Shown: positions 36,530 to 45,715 of the stretch, piece after piece
Layout: each line of letters starts with the position of its first letter
Position numbering within the stretch: the first letter of the stretch is position 1
NCBI GenBank assembly: GCA_020632595.1
Contig: JACKFF010000005.1
Span: 124,001-188,000 of the forward strand
DNA from: Nitrospiraceae bacterium
GTDB lineage: Bacteria > Nitrospirota > Nitrospiria > Nitrospirales > UBA8639
DNA: 64,000 bases
Reading direction: 5' to 3'
The notes under the pieces: generated by a model
Seen by the model: only the letters and a program-made list of their open reading frames with translations
Told to the model about the DNA's origin: nothing
The model's database searches: none
Position numbers and translations under genes: made by a program

Positions 36530-38001
36530 GTCCCTTATCGTCACAACCAGGCCGTCATCTTGTTGATGGGACAGTCCGAGTCTTTCTCGCCGGGCTGCTG
36601 TTTCCCCTAACGGGACTCATTACCGCAGGGTTCCTCACCCGACGGCTTGGAACGGATGGCTATGGCTTATTGGTACTCTCTGCAACCTTGTTTGGATGGG
36701 TGGAGCTCGGGATCAACTCGTTTTTTGCTCGTCCGGCGATTAAGTTTATAGGGGAAGCGAAAACCTGGCTTCCAGTTGGAAGCACCCTCATCCGGTTGCA
36801 ATTCATTGCAGGGGTTGGCGGAGGGGTGTTACTGGGTCTGCTCTCGTTTCCCCTTGCCTGGCTGCTCGGCGAACCGCTGCTTGCACCGTATCTCGCCCTC
36901 TATGCCCTCCACATTCCCATCAGTAGCCTGGCTCAAGCCCACCAGAGCATCCTCGTGGGAATTGGTAGTTTTCGGCAGAAAGCCGTGACCAATGCCTACC
37001 GTTGGATTGCCAGGCTGCTGTTGATTCTGTTCCTGGTTGAAATGGGACTTTCTGTGCCTGGCGCAATACTGGGAAGCCTTGGGGCGGCCCTTGTCGAACT
37101 CGCTATCAGCCGTCGATATGTTAGGCCTCCCCTTTTTGGCCGGATTGCCATTCCCACTCGCCCATTTTATGACTTTGGTATTCTGCTGTGTATCTCATCC
37201 ATCTTGTTTCTTATTTTTTCCAGCATGGGCTTAGTTATGCTGAAAATTCTAGGGGGAACACTGGAGCAGGCAGGAATCTATGGTGCGGCCCAGAATTTGT
37301 CGATCATACCTGGTTTGTTCGGGACGTCCTTTTCTCCATTATTGCTTTCGACAGTGAGCCGCTTGCTTTTTGAGGGAAAAACTGATCAGGCCAAAAGTAT
37401 GGGGTTGGGTGCAATGAGAATAGTTGTAGGTTTATTCCCGTTTGGAGCCCTCATTGCAGGCGCCGCTCCTGAAATCGTCACATTGGTGTTTGGTCAGTCT
37501 TTCGAGCTTGCTGGTCCAATCCTGGCGGTGTTGATTATGGGAGCCATCGCGTTTGTTATGGTCTCGGTAGCCGTGGTCATTGCGACGGCTTCAGGTGCTC
37601 CATTATTCACCTTGTATTTAAGTACCCCGCTGGTCCTGCTGGTGGTGATCGGGAACCTGGTGATGATTCCCAGATTCGATGCCCTGGGCGCTGCCGTGGT
37701 GACAGCCATGAGTCAGGGAATTGGTGCCCTCGCTTCCGTATGTGCGATCTATCGGCTTTGGGCAATTTTCCCACCAATTGGTACATTGTGGCGTAGTGCC
37801 GTCATCAGCGTGCTGGCCTATACCCTGGCAGTGATGTGGCCAACCGCGGGCCTTCTGCTCATGATTAAGATTGTTTCTATTGGAGGGGTGATTATCCTGG
37901 CATATCTGGTTTTGTGGGAATTCAGTAGCGACGAAATTGCACTCGCACGTTCGTTTGTCACACGAAGAAGGGTACCTATCGAACAACGGAATGAAAGGTA
38001 A
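36526..38001 (+). CDS. Wzx-type oligosaccharide flippase
   Basis: A 491-residue integral membrane protein with about 12-14 hydrophobic helices and the pattern of the polysaccharide-transporter/MVF superfamily, including RRLGTDGYGLLVLSATLFGW near residue 44. It would flip an undecaprenyl-linked repeat unit to the periplasm. The start is a GTG overlapping the previous stop. It is the last plus-strand gene of the cluster; a convergent minus-strand glycosyltransferase follows. A Wzy polymerase is not recognised nearby. Confidence 0.87.
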   Translation: MSPLSSQPGRHLVDGTVRVFLAGLLFPLTGLITAGFLTRRLGTDGYGLLVLSATLFGWVELGINSFFARPAIKFIGEAKTWLPVGSTLIRLQFIAGVGGGVLLGLLSFPLAWLLGEPLLAPYLALYALHIPISSLAQAHQSILVGIGSFRQKAVTNAYRWIARLLLILFLVEMGLSVPGAILGSLGAALVELAISRRYVRPPLFGRIAIPTRPFYDFGILLCISSILFLIFSSMGLVMLKILGGTLEQAGIYGAAQNLSIIPGLFGTSFSPLLLSTVSRLLFEGKTDQAKSMGLGAMRIVVGLFPFGALIAGAAPEIVTLVFGQSFELAGPILAVLIMGAIAFVMVSVAVVIATASGAPLFTLYLSTPLVLLVVIGNLVMIPRFDALGAAVVTAMSQGIGALASVCAIYRLWAIFPPIGTLWRSAVISVLAYTLAVMWPTAGLLLMIKIVSIGGVIILAYLVLWEFSSDEIALARSFVTRRRVPIEQRNER

Positions 38002-38316
38002 GTCCGGTTCAAAGAGGAATCGAGGTGAGGTGAACTTTATTTCCTCCAGGGAAATATTCGGTAGGTTCAGTGGCAGAGTATGCGAATCGGGCCCTTTGAC
38101 CTTTCAGCCGTGTTGAGGATTATAGCTGGCATGGGTTCAGCAGGGGGTAAAGAGATGGGCAACCATACTTTAACATGAAGATCGAAACCTTAAGTGAAAA
38201 AACATTGTCAGTCTGTCTTGGTTGATTTGTGGTTTCCGCTGAGTTTCCGGGCACATTCGAAAAGCTTCACATTAGGCTGAGAGGGGTTTCTCCTGTCCCA
38301 CGATTTTATAGGTTTT
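38002..38316. other. Convergent gap between flippase and glycosyltransferase genes
   Basis: 315 bases between two convergent genes. It contains no recognisable gene. At its right end, overlapping the stop codon of the minus-strand gene, an imperfect tandem repeat of about 10 bases (CACCTCGGGT twice, then a degenerate CACCTC-like unit) is present at 38319-38345. No strong terminator hairpin was seen. Confidence 0.4.
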
Positions 38317-39429
38317 TCACCTCGGGTCACCTCGGGTTACCTCCGTGAGGAACTTTTCCAGCTTTTCTCTATGGCGGGCGGGAGAAAATTGTCGGCTTAT
38401 ATCCTCCGATGGCATTTCGGCGGCGAGCAGATCAGCCTGGGACGAACTTAAGAAGGCAACCCATTCATCAGCACTATCCATGATCGTCAGGCCAGGTCCG
38501 GATGGGCATTCAAGGCCGCGTACTGCCATGGTGGTCGCAAGAACCGGCATTCGATTGTATAGGCTTTCCGCAAGTTTGATGTTCACACCGGCACCTTCGT
38601 GAATGGGGCAAATCATGATATCGACCTGTTCCCATACCTCACTGAGATTTTGGACAAAGCCATGAGAAATAACTCTGCCACGAGTGGGTATCTGGTCGCT
38701 CTGTCGCCCAAAGACGTGAACCGTGATAGGGCGGCCCACCTTGGGAAGAATCCTATCCATGAGCCACTTCCAACTTTGGCGATTGGGCCACCATGCGAAA
38801 TCGGCAAGGAATCCCAGCCGTAGATGGCTGTCGGGCTTGGGCTGACGTGCTATAGGAGGATTGGTAAACATCGGCGGAACATGAAGAGCCCGCAGGCCTG
38901 GGACCTGGGTGCAACCCCAAGCCATTTCAGTTGTCGAAAGAAATATAACCCCTCGAGAGCGACGGAACCCCTCGATCTCATAAAGGCGTTGCTTGATAAT
39001 TTCTCGTTTGAGGACATGTGAAAGGAGTGGGTAGTTGGCCAGTTTTTGAGTCAGCACCTGGTGCTCCAGATTATGCGCGATGAGCACGATGGGGATTTCT
39101 GGTGGTAATTCCTTGGCGGCCCATAGCATGTCGCCGCCGTTGATCAACGCCGCATCGAAATGCTGGGACCGTGAGATTTTGCGAATTCTCAGCCTAAACT
39201 CGGGCTGACGTGTAAACAATGGCAACGCTGGAAGTTCAGAAATGTATGACCGGGCCAACGACATTACTTGGCGCGACCGATACCATGGGCCTGGGGGCGG
39301 ATGGAGAGGAGCTACCAAATTGACCACATGGGTGCGCGCCAGCGCGCCAAGGAGTCCGCGCGTGTAGGTGCCTGCACCACCCGGGTGCGAAGCCGGGTCA
39401 ACCAGCGAAGCAATGAAAAACTTGGCCAT
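38317..39429 (-). CDS. GT-B glycosyltransferase (GT4-like)
   Basis: A 370-residue glycosyltransferase. The N-terminus MAKFFIASLVDPASHPGGAG contains the GG loop of GT4-type enzymes. The C-terminal donor half has LRLGFLADFAWWPNRQSW, IMICPIHEGAGVNIKLAESL and GLECPSG. I placed the start at 39429, 5 bases after the stop of the upstream gene. The open frame extends further upstream to 39582, but that part overlaps the upstream gene and lacks homology. It belongs to a minus-strand block of three glycosyltransferase genes and an AP-like gene. Confidence 0.85.
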   Translation of the reverse strand: MAKFFIASLVDPASHPGGAGTYTRGLLGALARTHVVNLVAPLHPPPGPWYRSRQVMSLARSYISELPALPLFTRQPEFRLRIRKISRSQHFDAALINGGDMLWAAKELPPEIPIVLIAHNLEHQVLTQKLANYPLLSHVLKREIIKQRLYEIEGFRRSRGVIFLSTTEMAWGCTQVPGLRALHVPPMFTNPPIARQPKPDSHLRLGFLADFAWWPNRQSWKWLMDRILPKVGRPITVHVFGRQSDQIPTRGRVISHGFVQNLSEVWEQVDIMICPIHEGAGVNIKLAESLYNRMPVLATTMAVRGLECPSGPGLTIMDSADEWVAFLSSSQADLLAAEMPSEDISRQFSPARHREKLEKFLTEVTRGDPR

Positions 39430-39434
39430 AATGG

Positions 39435-40403
39435 TCAGCGATATTTCGTTTTGTCTACTCGCTGATGCCGGAATGCTAATAGCATGCCATTGATTTCGAG
39501 GAAATGTATCCAAAAGGTGAGGAGCAGTGCGATTGGATAGTCCGTTAGTCGCAGGCCGTATTGTTGGCCGACTCGAAAACAAGTCCCCAAGCTCTCAATA
39601 ACTCTGCCTATATAAAATAAAGGAATTGAAGCCTGTCCGAGCCGTAGCAGCCAGCTGAATCGCAATCCGGGGTCGAGCTGACGGATACGGATCGTGGCCC
39701 AGCCGATATGGCAACGAATATCGCGCTCCATTGACCAGCCCTCAAAGTCGTGTATTACCGTCATGGCTGGCTGAAAGAGAAAACGGGCGCCGTCCCTCAT
39801 CATGGCAGCAGACTGTAGTTGCGCTGCGTAAGGGCCTTCATTTTCCGGGAGGGGAAACCGTTCGTAAATCTTTCGGAGAAAACCGGAGTTGTTATTCGAA
39901 ATGAACCGGGTTGGGCCTTCTTTCCCTGGGTCGAGAAAGCCGCGGGATAAGACTGAAAGGCATCGTTCTGTGGCGGTTTTGCCCTCATACATGGTGCGGC
40001 CGCTCACTGCAACATATTGGGGGTGGGACCGAAATGTGGTGATCAGTGAGTTCAGCCACCCGGGAACCGGAATGCAGTCTGCATCCAAGAGAGCTATAAT
40101 TTTACCCTGGGCAACCTTTGCGCCGGCGTTCTTTTGCTCGTAGGTCGCATCTTTGGGCACGCCGATCACCTTTAAACCAGGTAACTCGGCCAGCAAGTCG
40201 GGTGGAAGCTTTCGGGCACGCTCTTCCGTTTCGACAAGCAGAAACTCAACGGGTTCGTGCACTTCCTGTGCGGCGAGTGCTTGAAGGCAACTGCGAAGAT
40301 CCGCGAGTTCTGCATGGCGATCTGTGTCATGGTCGGCCACAATCAGCACACTAACTACCGGCTCCGAATTGTGGCCAGTTCCAGAGCGCTCATTATCAAG
40401 CAT
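39435..40403 (-). CDS. Family 2 glycosyltransferase
   Basis: A 322-residue GT2 enzyme: VVSVLIVADHDTDRHAELAD at the start, YEQKNAGAKVAQGKIIALLD then the DADC metal-binding motif near residue 110. FISNNNSGFLRK near 173 follows, with a hydrophobic C-terminal segment near 260-300. It lies 5 bases upstream of the next glycosyltransferase in the same transcription unit. Confidence 0.87.
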   Translation of the reverse strand: MLDNERSGTGHNSEPVVSVLIVADHDTDRHAELADLRSCLQALAAQEVHEPVEFLLVETEERARKLPPDLLAELPGLKVIGVPKDATYEQKNAGAKVAQGKIIALLDADCIPVPGWLNSLITTFRSHPQYVAVSGRTMYEGKTATERCLSVLSRGFLDPGKEGPTRFISNNNSGFLRKIYERFPLPENEGPYAAQLQSAAMMRDGARFLFQPAMTVIHDFEGWSMERDIRCHIGWATIRIRQLDPGLRFSWLLRLGQASIPLFYIGRVIESLGTCFRVGQQYGLRLTDYPIALLLTFWIHFLEINGMLLAFRHQRVDKTKYR

Positions 40404-40489
40404 GGTTACACCTCCAGTTGCTTTGTTTACAAGAGATCAAAATTTAAAAGATTCACCTGTCTGAATCCCTGCCCTCGACCCGGAAATTA

Positions 40490-41665
40490 TTATTTACTGG
40501 AATTTTTCGCAATTTTTACCGAAGAATTTCCTGCTAAACGCAGATAAAGACTAGCATATCGCCGTGCACTTTCCTCTTTGGTATATCGCCTGAGCACCGT
40601 AGTTCGAGCTTCTTTTAACTTAACCAATGCTGGGGCAGGGTTAGCGATTATGTTGATTGCCGCTTCTGCCAACGCATCAGGGTCAGCTGGGGCGATCAAC
40701 TCGCCGTATTTCCCGTTTTCAAGAATTCGGGGAAATGCGCCGCTGCAACTTCCTAATAACGGTACCCCGGCGGCAATCGATTCCAACGCCACCCTGGCGA
40801 ACGCTTCGTTATATGAAGGGATCACCAGCAGGTCCATAGTGGACATGATCTCGCAAATCTGAGTTCGGTGCCCGGTAAACTCGACGTATTCCGAGAGTTT
40901 TAGCGCCGCCACTTGATCCCTGAGTTCTTGTTCCAAGCTGCCGGCACCGACAATCTTGAGGCGAGCGCCGGGTACCGCGTCAACGATTTTTCGCATGGCC
41001 GCGATTGCCACCTTATGCCCCTTATCGTGTTCGAGCCTTGCGACAATGCCGAGTACTGGATGGGAGGGATCGGTTAGGGCTTGGATTTCAGGCAAATCGG
41101 TACGGCCGGCAAGAAAACGATTCAGGTCGAAAAAGCCATCGATGATTTCGGCACGATCCCATTCGTAGGGCTGTAACTGTTCCTTCACCAAATGCTCAGC
41201 GACACAGACGTAGGCGTCGGTGCTCGTCGCCAACCAGTGATGCATGGCACGCATAACCGGCCACATATACCATCGCGGTTTTGGCTCCCCACCAAAGTTT
41301 AGAGTCGCAATGATCACGGGAACCTGCGCCAATTTGGCCGCTAGACGGGCCCACACGTTGCAAAAACCTGATTGCGTCTGAACAATGTCAGGTCTGATTC
41401 GGCGAAATATCTGATAAAGGGCTTTGATAACCTTGATGATGCCGATCGGTTCTGTGAGGCGAGGAATGCCCAGTCCGAGTTCGTGGATGGTACAGCCGGT
41501 TGCCTTTACCGCAGCGCCGATTGTGGAGGTGGTCGGCATCAAGGTCACCATCTCAAAACTGAAGCGCTCCCGATCAAGTTCCTCGGCAAGACCCAGTGGG
41601 GTTTGTTCCGCTCCGGCATCCCGATAAAAACCAATATAGACAAACAATACCTTTATTCTTTTCAT
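40490..41665 (-). CDS. Family 4 glycosyltransferase
   Basis: A 391-residue GT-B glycosyltransferase of family 4. It opens with IKVLFVYIGFYRDAGAEQTP. The acceptor half contains RIRPDIVQTQSGFCNVWARL near residue 91. The donor half has GIVARLEHDKGHKVAI near 210 and the diagnostic EAFARVALESIAAGVPLLGS with an E-x7-E motif near 303. Motif order and length are normal. It is separated from the AP-superfamily gene by about 300 bases and from the next gene by 86 bases. Confidence 0.92.
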   Translation of the reverse strand: MKRIKVLFVYIGFYRDAGAEQTPLGLAEELDRERFSFEMVTLMPTTSTIGAAVKATGCTIHELGLGIPRLTEPIGIIKVIKALYQIFRRIRPDIVQTQSGFCNVWARLAAKLAQVPVIIATLNFGGEPKPRWYMWPVMRAMHHWLATSTDAYVCVAEHLVKEQLQPYEWDRAEIIDGFFDLNRFLAGRTDLPEIQALTDPSHPVLGIVARLEHDKGHKVAIAAMRKIVDAVPGARLKIVGAGSLEQELRDQVAALKLSEYVEFTGHRTQICEIMSTMDLLVIPSYNEAFARVALESIAAGVPLLGSCSGAFPRILENGKYGELIAPADPDALAEAAINIIANPAPALVKLKEARTTVLRRYTKEESARRYASLYLRLAGNSSVKIAKNSSK

Positions 41666-41962
41666 AAAAACAGCACAGGATACCTCTCAGCTTGCTGAGG
41701 AAAGGCATACGAACATGTGATGAGATAACGCAAATGAAAGATGCCCACTAGCTTGTTGGGTAGAGATTTACTCTAGCAGAAATTTCCCGGATGGTTTGTC
41801 TCAGTTATCAAAATAGAATAGCATGAAGCGAAGGAAAGTCTACGCCAAAATAAAAGATAAAGTTCATAGCCGACAATTTATCGGACACCTAAAAAGAAAG
41901 CTTTTTGCCTTTGGTTTCCTCAAAGCTGATTGATTCGGCTGGAATTCCATCACTGCATATTT

Positions 41963-43468
41963 TCATCGATATGCCAGAAAAGACTGGCCGGGAAGGTCCT
42001 TGTGGGGCACGCCCGCTGCTTCACAGACCGTCGCACTTAGATCAACCAAATGTGGGTTTCTGCCATTGATCGCCTGATAGGTTCCTGATCGTGGGACGAT
42101 GATTGCGCCGGCGCCGGGTACGTGATTACCCGACCGCCCTGACCCCGCGCCTCCGCGCAAGATTGTGCCGTATACCGGGGAAGCCACGCCACGAAGGTTC
42201 GTAGATTGTTCAGCAGTCCATCGAATAACCAGATCGGGAAGCCTATCTAGTTTGTGCCCGGGAGGTAAATGGTCTCCGGGTCTTTCAATACCCGCAATGC
42301 ACGCTTTCCCATCGATGTCGCTAAAGGTTCTGAGTCCCTCAGCGATCTCGTCGCATAGCACTTTTGCTTCGGATTCGGTGATAATCCCATTCCGCTCGCG
42401 CCCGCGGATGTTGAGCCGAACCAATCCAGGTCCGTCTGAAGGTAGCGAAAAGGCCCGTACCGCGTTCCAGTCTTTCCCCATCGTTCCCAGTCGAGCTGTG
42501 AGTTGGAGCGAAAGTGAATCCGGTAATGCATCCGCGACTTTAGAACGAAAGGAGGTGGGGATAAAGGCACGCAGCTTCGTCAAAATGTCATTCCCTGAAG
42601 ACGTGTGGACCGTGGAGGGGGGGGCCAGAATCCGTTCCAACATCTCGGAAAGAAGATCGGACCGACATGACTCGGGGCCCATACCCTTGGCCCAGAACAC
42701 GAGTAGATCTGCCTTGTCGGGTAAAATTTTGATTATTCGCCCCAGTGCTGCGTCGGCCGCAAGATATACGTCAATTAAGGAGTGTTCCAGCAGGCTCTTT
42801 CCCGTTGATGACTGCCCGATGACATCGACGGAGGTTGTATCCCAAAGCTGGTGCCCCGCTAGGTGGATGGCAGCCATATGCAACCACAGGACATCGGGAG
42901 TTTTCTCTTTCATTAATCGTTCAACCCCGCTAGCTAGGCGGCTGGGCGCTTGCAGGAGGATTTTACGCAGGTGGAGGAGGTGGTGCTGCGATGGCTGTCC
43001 AAAGGTTTCCTCACCTCTTGGTGTCTTGCCAAGATATTTCGAAAGTTCCATGCCCAAGCTCGGAGGACGCGACCACTGAGCCAAGTGGACGCGTGATCGA
43101 AACTGGCATCCACTTACCACAATACCGTTGGCCAGTTCTTGGATGGGATGTTCGGGGGGATCGATAGCAAGGACTCGTTTCCCTGCCCGGTCCAGGCGTC
43201 GGAACAGAGTGTCATTTGACAGAAGTTCGTGAGACAATCGGAGCCTTTGCTCGGGAGGAGACCAGGTAAACAAGGAGTAAATTCCGTGCTCCGACAGATG
43301 CTGGCCGGTATAGAGGGTGGCGTAAACCGCTCCATCGAGAAATGGGGGGTCGAGGTTGACAACCTCGCCTTCTCGTTGAAGAGCCGCGAGATGCGGCATT
43401 CGGTTGTCAGCGATTAACTGACGGATGAGGGGCAGCGATGGGGCCTCCAAAGAGATGGCCGCAATCAT
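41963..43468 (-). CDS. Alkaline-phosphatase-superfamily protein with degenerate metal site
   Basis: A 501-residue protein with the layout of type I phosphodiesterase/nucleotide pyrophosphatase-like proteins. The usual N-terminal metal-binding Asp is Glu8 (AISLEAPS). The region that should carry the Thr/Ser nucleophile reads PPFLDGAVYATLYTG (residues 41-55) with no Thr in place. The Asp of the D-x3-H pair is His202 (HLAGH, 202-206). The SDHG motif is replaced by AKG (residues 260-262), and only His449 of the last motif is kept. Most ligands for the two metals are therefore substituted. Family relatives are membrane-associated or cytosolic hydrolases. This one may be a pseudoenzyme or use another chemistry. 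The long frame and intact fold-like pattern suggest that it is not a decayed pseudogene. Confidence 0.8.
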   Translation of the reverse strand: MIAAISLEAPSLPLIRQLIADNRMPHLAALQREGEVVNLDPPFLDGAVYATLYTGQHLSEHGIYSLFTWSPPEQRLRLSHELLSNDTLFRRLDRAGKRVLAIDPPEHPIQELANGIVVSGCQFRSRVHLAQWSRPPSLGMELSKYLGKTPRGEETFGQPSQHHLLHLRKILLQAPSRLASGVERLMKEKTPDVLWLHMAAIHLAGHQLWDTTSVDVIGQSSTGKSLLEHSLIDVYLAADAALGRIIKILPDKADLLVFWAKGMGPESCRSDLLSEMLERILAPPSTVHTSSGNDILTKLRAFIPTSFRSKVADALPDSLSLQLTARLGTMGKDWNAVRAFSLPSDGPGLVRLNIRGRERNGIITESEAKVLCDEIAEGLRTFSDIDGKACIAGIERPGDHLPPGHKLDRLPDLVIRWTAEQSTNLRGVASPVYGTILRGGAGSGRSGNHVPGAGAIIVPRSGTYQAINGRNPHLVDLSATVCEAAGVPHKDLPGQSFLAYR

Positions 43469-44983
43469 ATTTTGCTCCCTATGACAGAACAGATTAGACA
43501 GATAAAACCGAGGGCCTGGTATCTGCGGATACTACCTCGAAAGAGAGCTAGTGACGGTATATCCGGGGCATTCGGCCTCTCAAAATCGTTGATTGTTTGG
43601 AGATAATCCTTGTAAGGTTTAGCCATTTTGAGTGTTCTTCAAATTTTGAAGATGCCAGGTTTGAGTCGTTAAAATCAATCTATTGGTGTTATCGGGTTAC
43701 ACCTTTCAATAGACCAATTGAATCCAGGGTACTCTGTATCAAGATTAACCTGGGTTGCCATTGTGTCCAATAACTCTAGTCAATGGCTAGGAGGGACCTT
43801 GGAAGAAAGTCTTGCCCAAGCGTTTATCAAGGTTGGCCGGTCAAGGATTGTTGGGTCATTTGCATTCCTCCAGATCCAAGTGTAACTATAGCAGCGGTCG
43901 GGCCATGCACGGTATTTTGCCAGGCGCATATTGGCCAACCTCCTCCCATTCAATGACATGGAAATGAGTGGAGTGGTGTTCTTGTCAAACTCTTCATTGG
44001 TAAGATCTACCCGGTGGTATATTCATGTCTCATGACAACCAACCGAGTTGCCCGGCCAGCCGTTAGAGTATGCGACCATAATCTAGCTTCCACTTCCTAA
44101 GAGTGATCGGTCGCAGCGTGGATTAGAAGCAATTATGTATTTCATCATTATCTAAAAAGCCCCTGGCATTCGGCTAAAAAACACCAAAGGCTATGGTTTC
44201 CATAAGCCTTTCACCTGATTACAGGAGAGGGGAATAAGGCAAAAACGCTGACAACCGTCTACAACCCATACAGGGATCCTATGGAGATCAATCGTCTTCC
44301 CCCGCCGGCAGTTGCTCAAAAGGGTCTCCTTCTTTATAGGGGACGATGGCCTTGTAGGGCAAAATAGTCTCAACTATCACCATCACCATTACCGTCGTCA
44401 GAAAACTGGGTGTTTCGTGGGTCTGTTGAAAAAAGCCGCCAGCGGCGTTCTCGCCATTTTTCCGTGCTCACGTACTACGTGTACGCTCCGCGCGTAAAAA
44501 CGGCTGCGGCCTTGCTGGACGGACCCTTCGGGAAGACTCAGGGCATGCTTTTTTGAACCGACCCGGAGCCGTTGATGAGTAATCTAATCCTGGGGAAATT
44601 TGTCCTTGTTAATCTTAATTATTCAACACTCCCTTCGTAGAAAGAGCCAACCGAGGACGTTAGGCCCTGCTTAGAGTTCTCAGTTTTGGCTTAATGAGAC
44701 CTGCGCGTAATCTAAACAGCCGCTATCGCGTATGGGCTCACACTGGTTCGTTTTTTAAACTATTTTACAGCCAGTAATTCTGGCTTCCGAATAAGATTCA
44801 ATACGGAACAATTCTTGCTTTTATGGCTCAAGGAATTCTTGAGCGCCCATAAAGGGGATTTTTGCACAATCAACCAATATCTTGATGGATGTAAGCATTT
44901 GAACAGTCCATATCATATTCACAAACGTTTGAGCCCTAATTTTTGAATACCCATTTTCCCGATTTTGAGGAGTAGGCTGTGTC
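43469..44983. other. Long gene-poor stretch
   Basis: 1.5 kb without a convincing gene, separating the minus-strand glycosyltransferase block from the plus-strand HAD gene. It holds the palindromic element at 44421-44563. A minus-strand frame near 44280-44410 reads LPYKAIVPYKEGDPFEQLPA followed by stops, and may be a relic that I cannot name. Promoters for the divergent flanking genes probably lie here, but none is clear. Confidence 0.45.
44421..44563. repeat. Palindromic element with inverted ends, likely dispersed repeat
   Basis: GTTGAAAAAAGC at 44425-44436 is matched by its near-perfect inverted copy GCTTTTTTGAAC at 44547-44558. Between them, CCGCCAGC...CGCCATTTTT on the left pairs imperfectly with AAAAACGGC...TTGCTGGACGG on the right, around a centre with TACTACGTGTACG. 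The whole forms an imperfect palindrome of about 135 bases. It lies in a gap, has no open reading frame of note, and resembles REP/MITE-type elements that occur in many copies. Only one copy is in the window. Confidence 0.6.
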
Positions 44984-45715
44984 ATGAAAGGAGCTCACCA
45001 GATTTGTGCCGTTTTACTCGATATTGATGGGACGCTCTATCACCAGCAGTCTCTTCGTGCCCTGATGGCCTTTGAGTTGTCTGCTGCTCCGTTTGGATTA
45101 GGTTCTATTCGGGAAGCTCTGCGCGTCTGGAGAATTTTAAAATGTTTTCGGGAAAGCCGTGAGGAGTTACGAACCATGAAAGATCCCGATGCCCCATTGG
45201 AGAGTTTGCAATATTCCCTTGTTGCCGAACGAGTTAGTGAGAGTCCCAGTGAGGTGGAAATAGTGGTAAGGGAATGGATGTTCCGTCGTCCTTTGAAATA
45301 TCTCAGGATCTGTCGGCGTCGTGGGGTGAAAGAATTTTTTCAGTTAGGGGCTGAGAGGGGTCTGCGCATGGGAGTCTTTTCTGATTACCCTGTAAGAGAA
45401 AAATTGCAAGGTTTAGGGATTCACGCTCCGTTAACGGTGGAATTATGCGCCACGGATCCGGAAATTAATGCCTTCAAACCTAATCCCAAGGGGTTTCTCT
45501 ATGCCTGTCGCCTCTGGAATCTTGATCCCCGGGAAGTGTTATATGTCGGTGATCGGTATGAGGTCGATGCGTGTGGCGCCGAAGCTGCCGGCATGCCTTA
45601 CGTTATATTTTCGCGCAGAGCGCCTCGCGCGTTTGACGCTAGTGCAAAAACAGAATATCGTTCGATTACTAATTTTAGAGGTCTTTCCGATGTTATCCAC
45701 TCAACAACCATCTAA
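44984..45715 (+). CDS. HAD-superfamily hydrolase
   Basis: A 243-residue HAD phosphatase. Motif I is LLDIDGTLY near residue 12, with the nucleophile Asp and the acid-base Asp. Motif II lies in GVFSDYPVREKLQ near residue 128, and motifs III/IV in KPNPKGFLY and VLYVGDRYEVDACGAEAAG. The cap region is helical. Its stop overlaps the start of the prenyltransferase gene by 26 bases. In other bacteria a HAD phosphatase partners with a UbiA-type phosphoribosyl transferase to make polyprenyl-phospho-ribose/arabinose; the coupling here suggests a similar role. Confidence 0.87.
   Translation: MKGAHQICAVLLDIDGTLYHQQSLRALMAFELSAAPFGLGSIREALRVWRILKCFRESREELRTMKDPDAPLESLQYSLVAERVSESPSEVEIVVREWMFRRPLKYLRICRRRGVKEFFQLGAERGLRMGVFSDYPVREKLQGLGIHAPLTVELCATDPEINAFKPNPKGFLYACRLWNLDPREVLYVGDRYEVDACGAEAAGMPYVIFSRRAPRAFDASAKTEYRSITNFRGLSDVIHSTTI

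Noticed and set aside
39430..39582. Upstream start for the glycosyltransferase at 38317-39429
   Set aside because: The added 51 residues overlap the end of the preceding gene and show no GT similarity; the MAKFFIAS start lies directly after the upstream stop.
42165..43079. Long plus-strand open frame (304 codons) opposite the AP-superfamily gene
   Set aside because: It lies wholly antisense to a clearly homologous gene, has a low-complexity Ser/Arg/Pro composition typical of shadow frames, and shows no domain.
44373..44396. Short ATCACC/CACCAT-like repeat encoding a His-rich stretch
   Set aside because: Only a few units in a non-coding stretch; no gene or binding-site context supports it.
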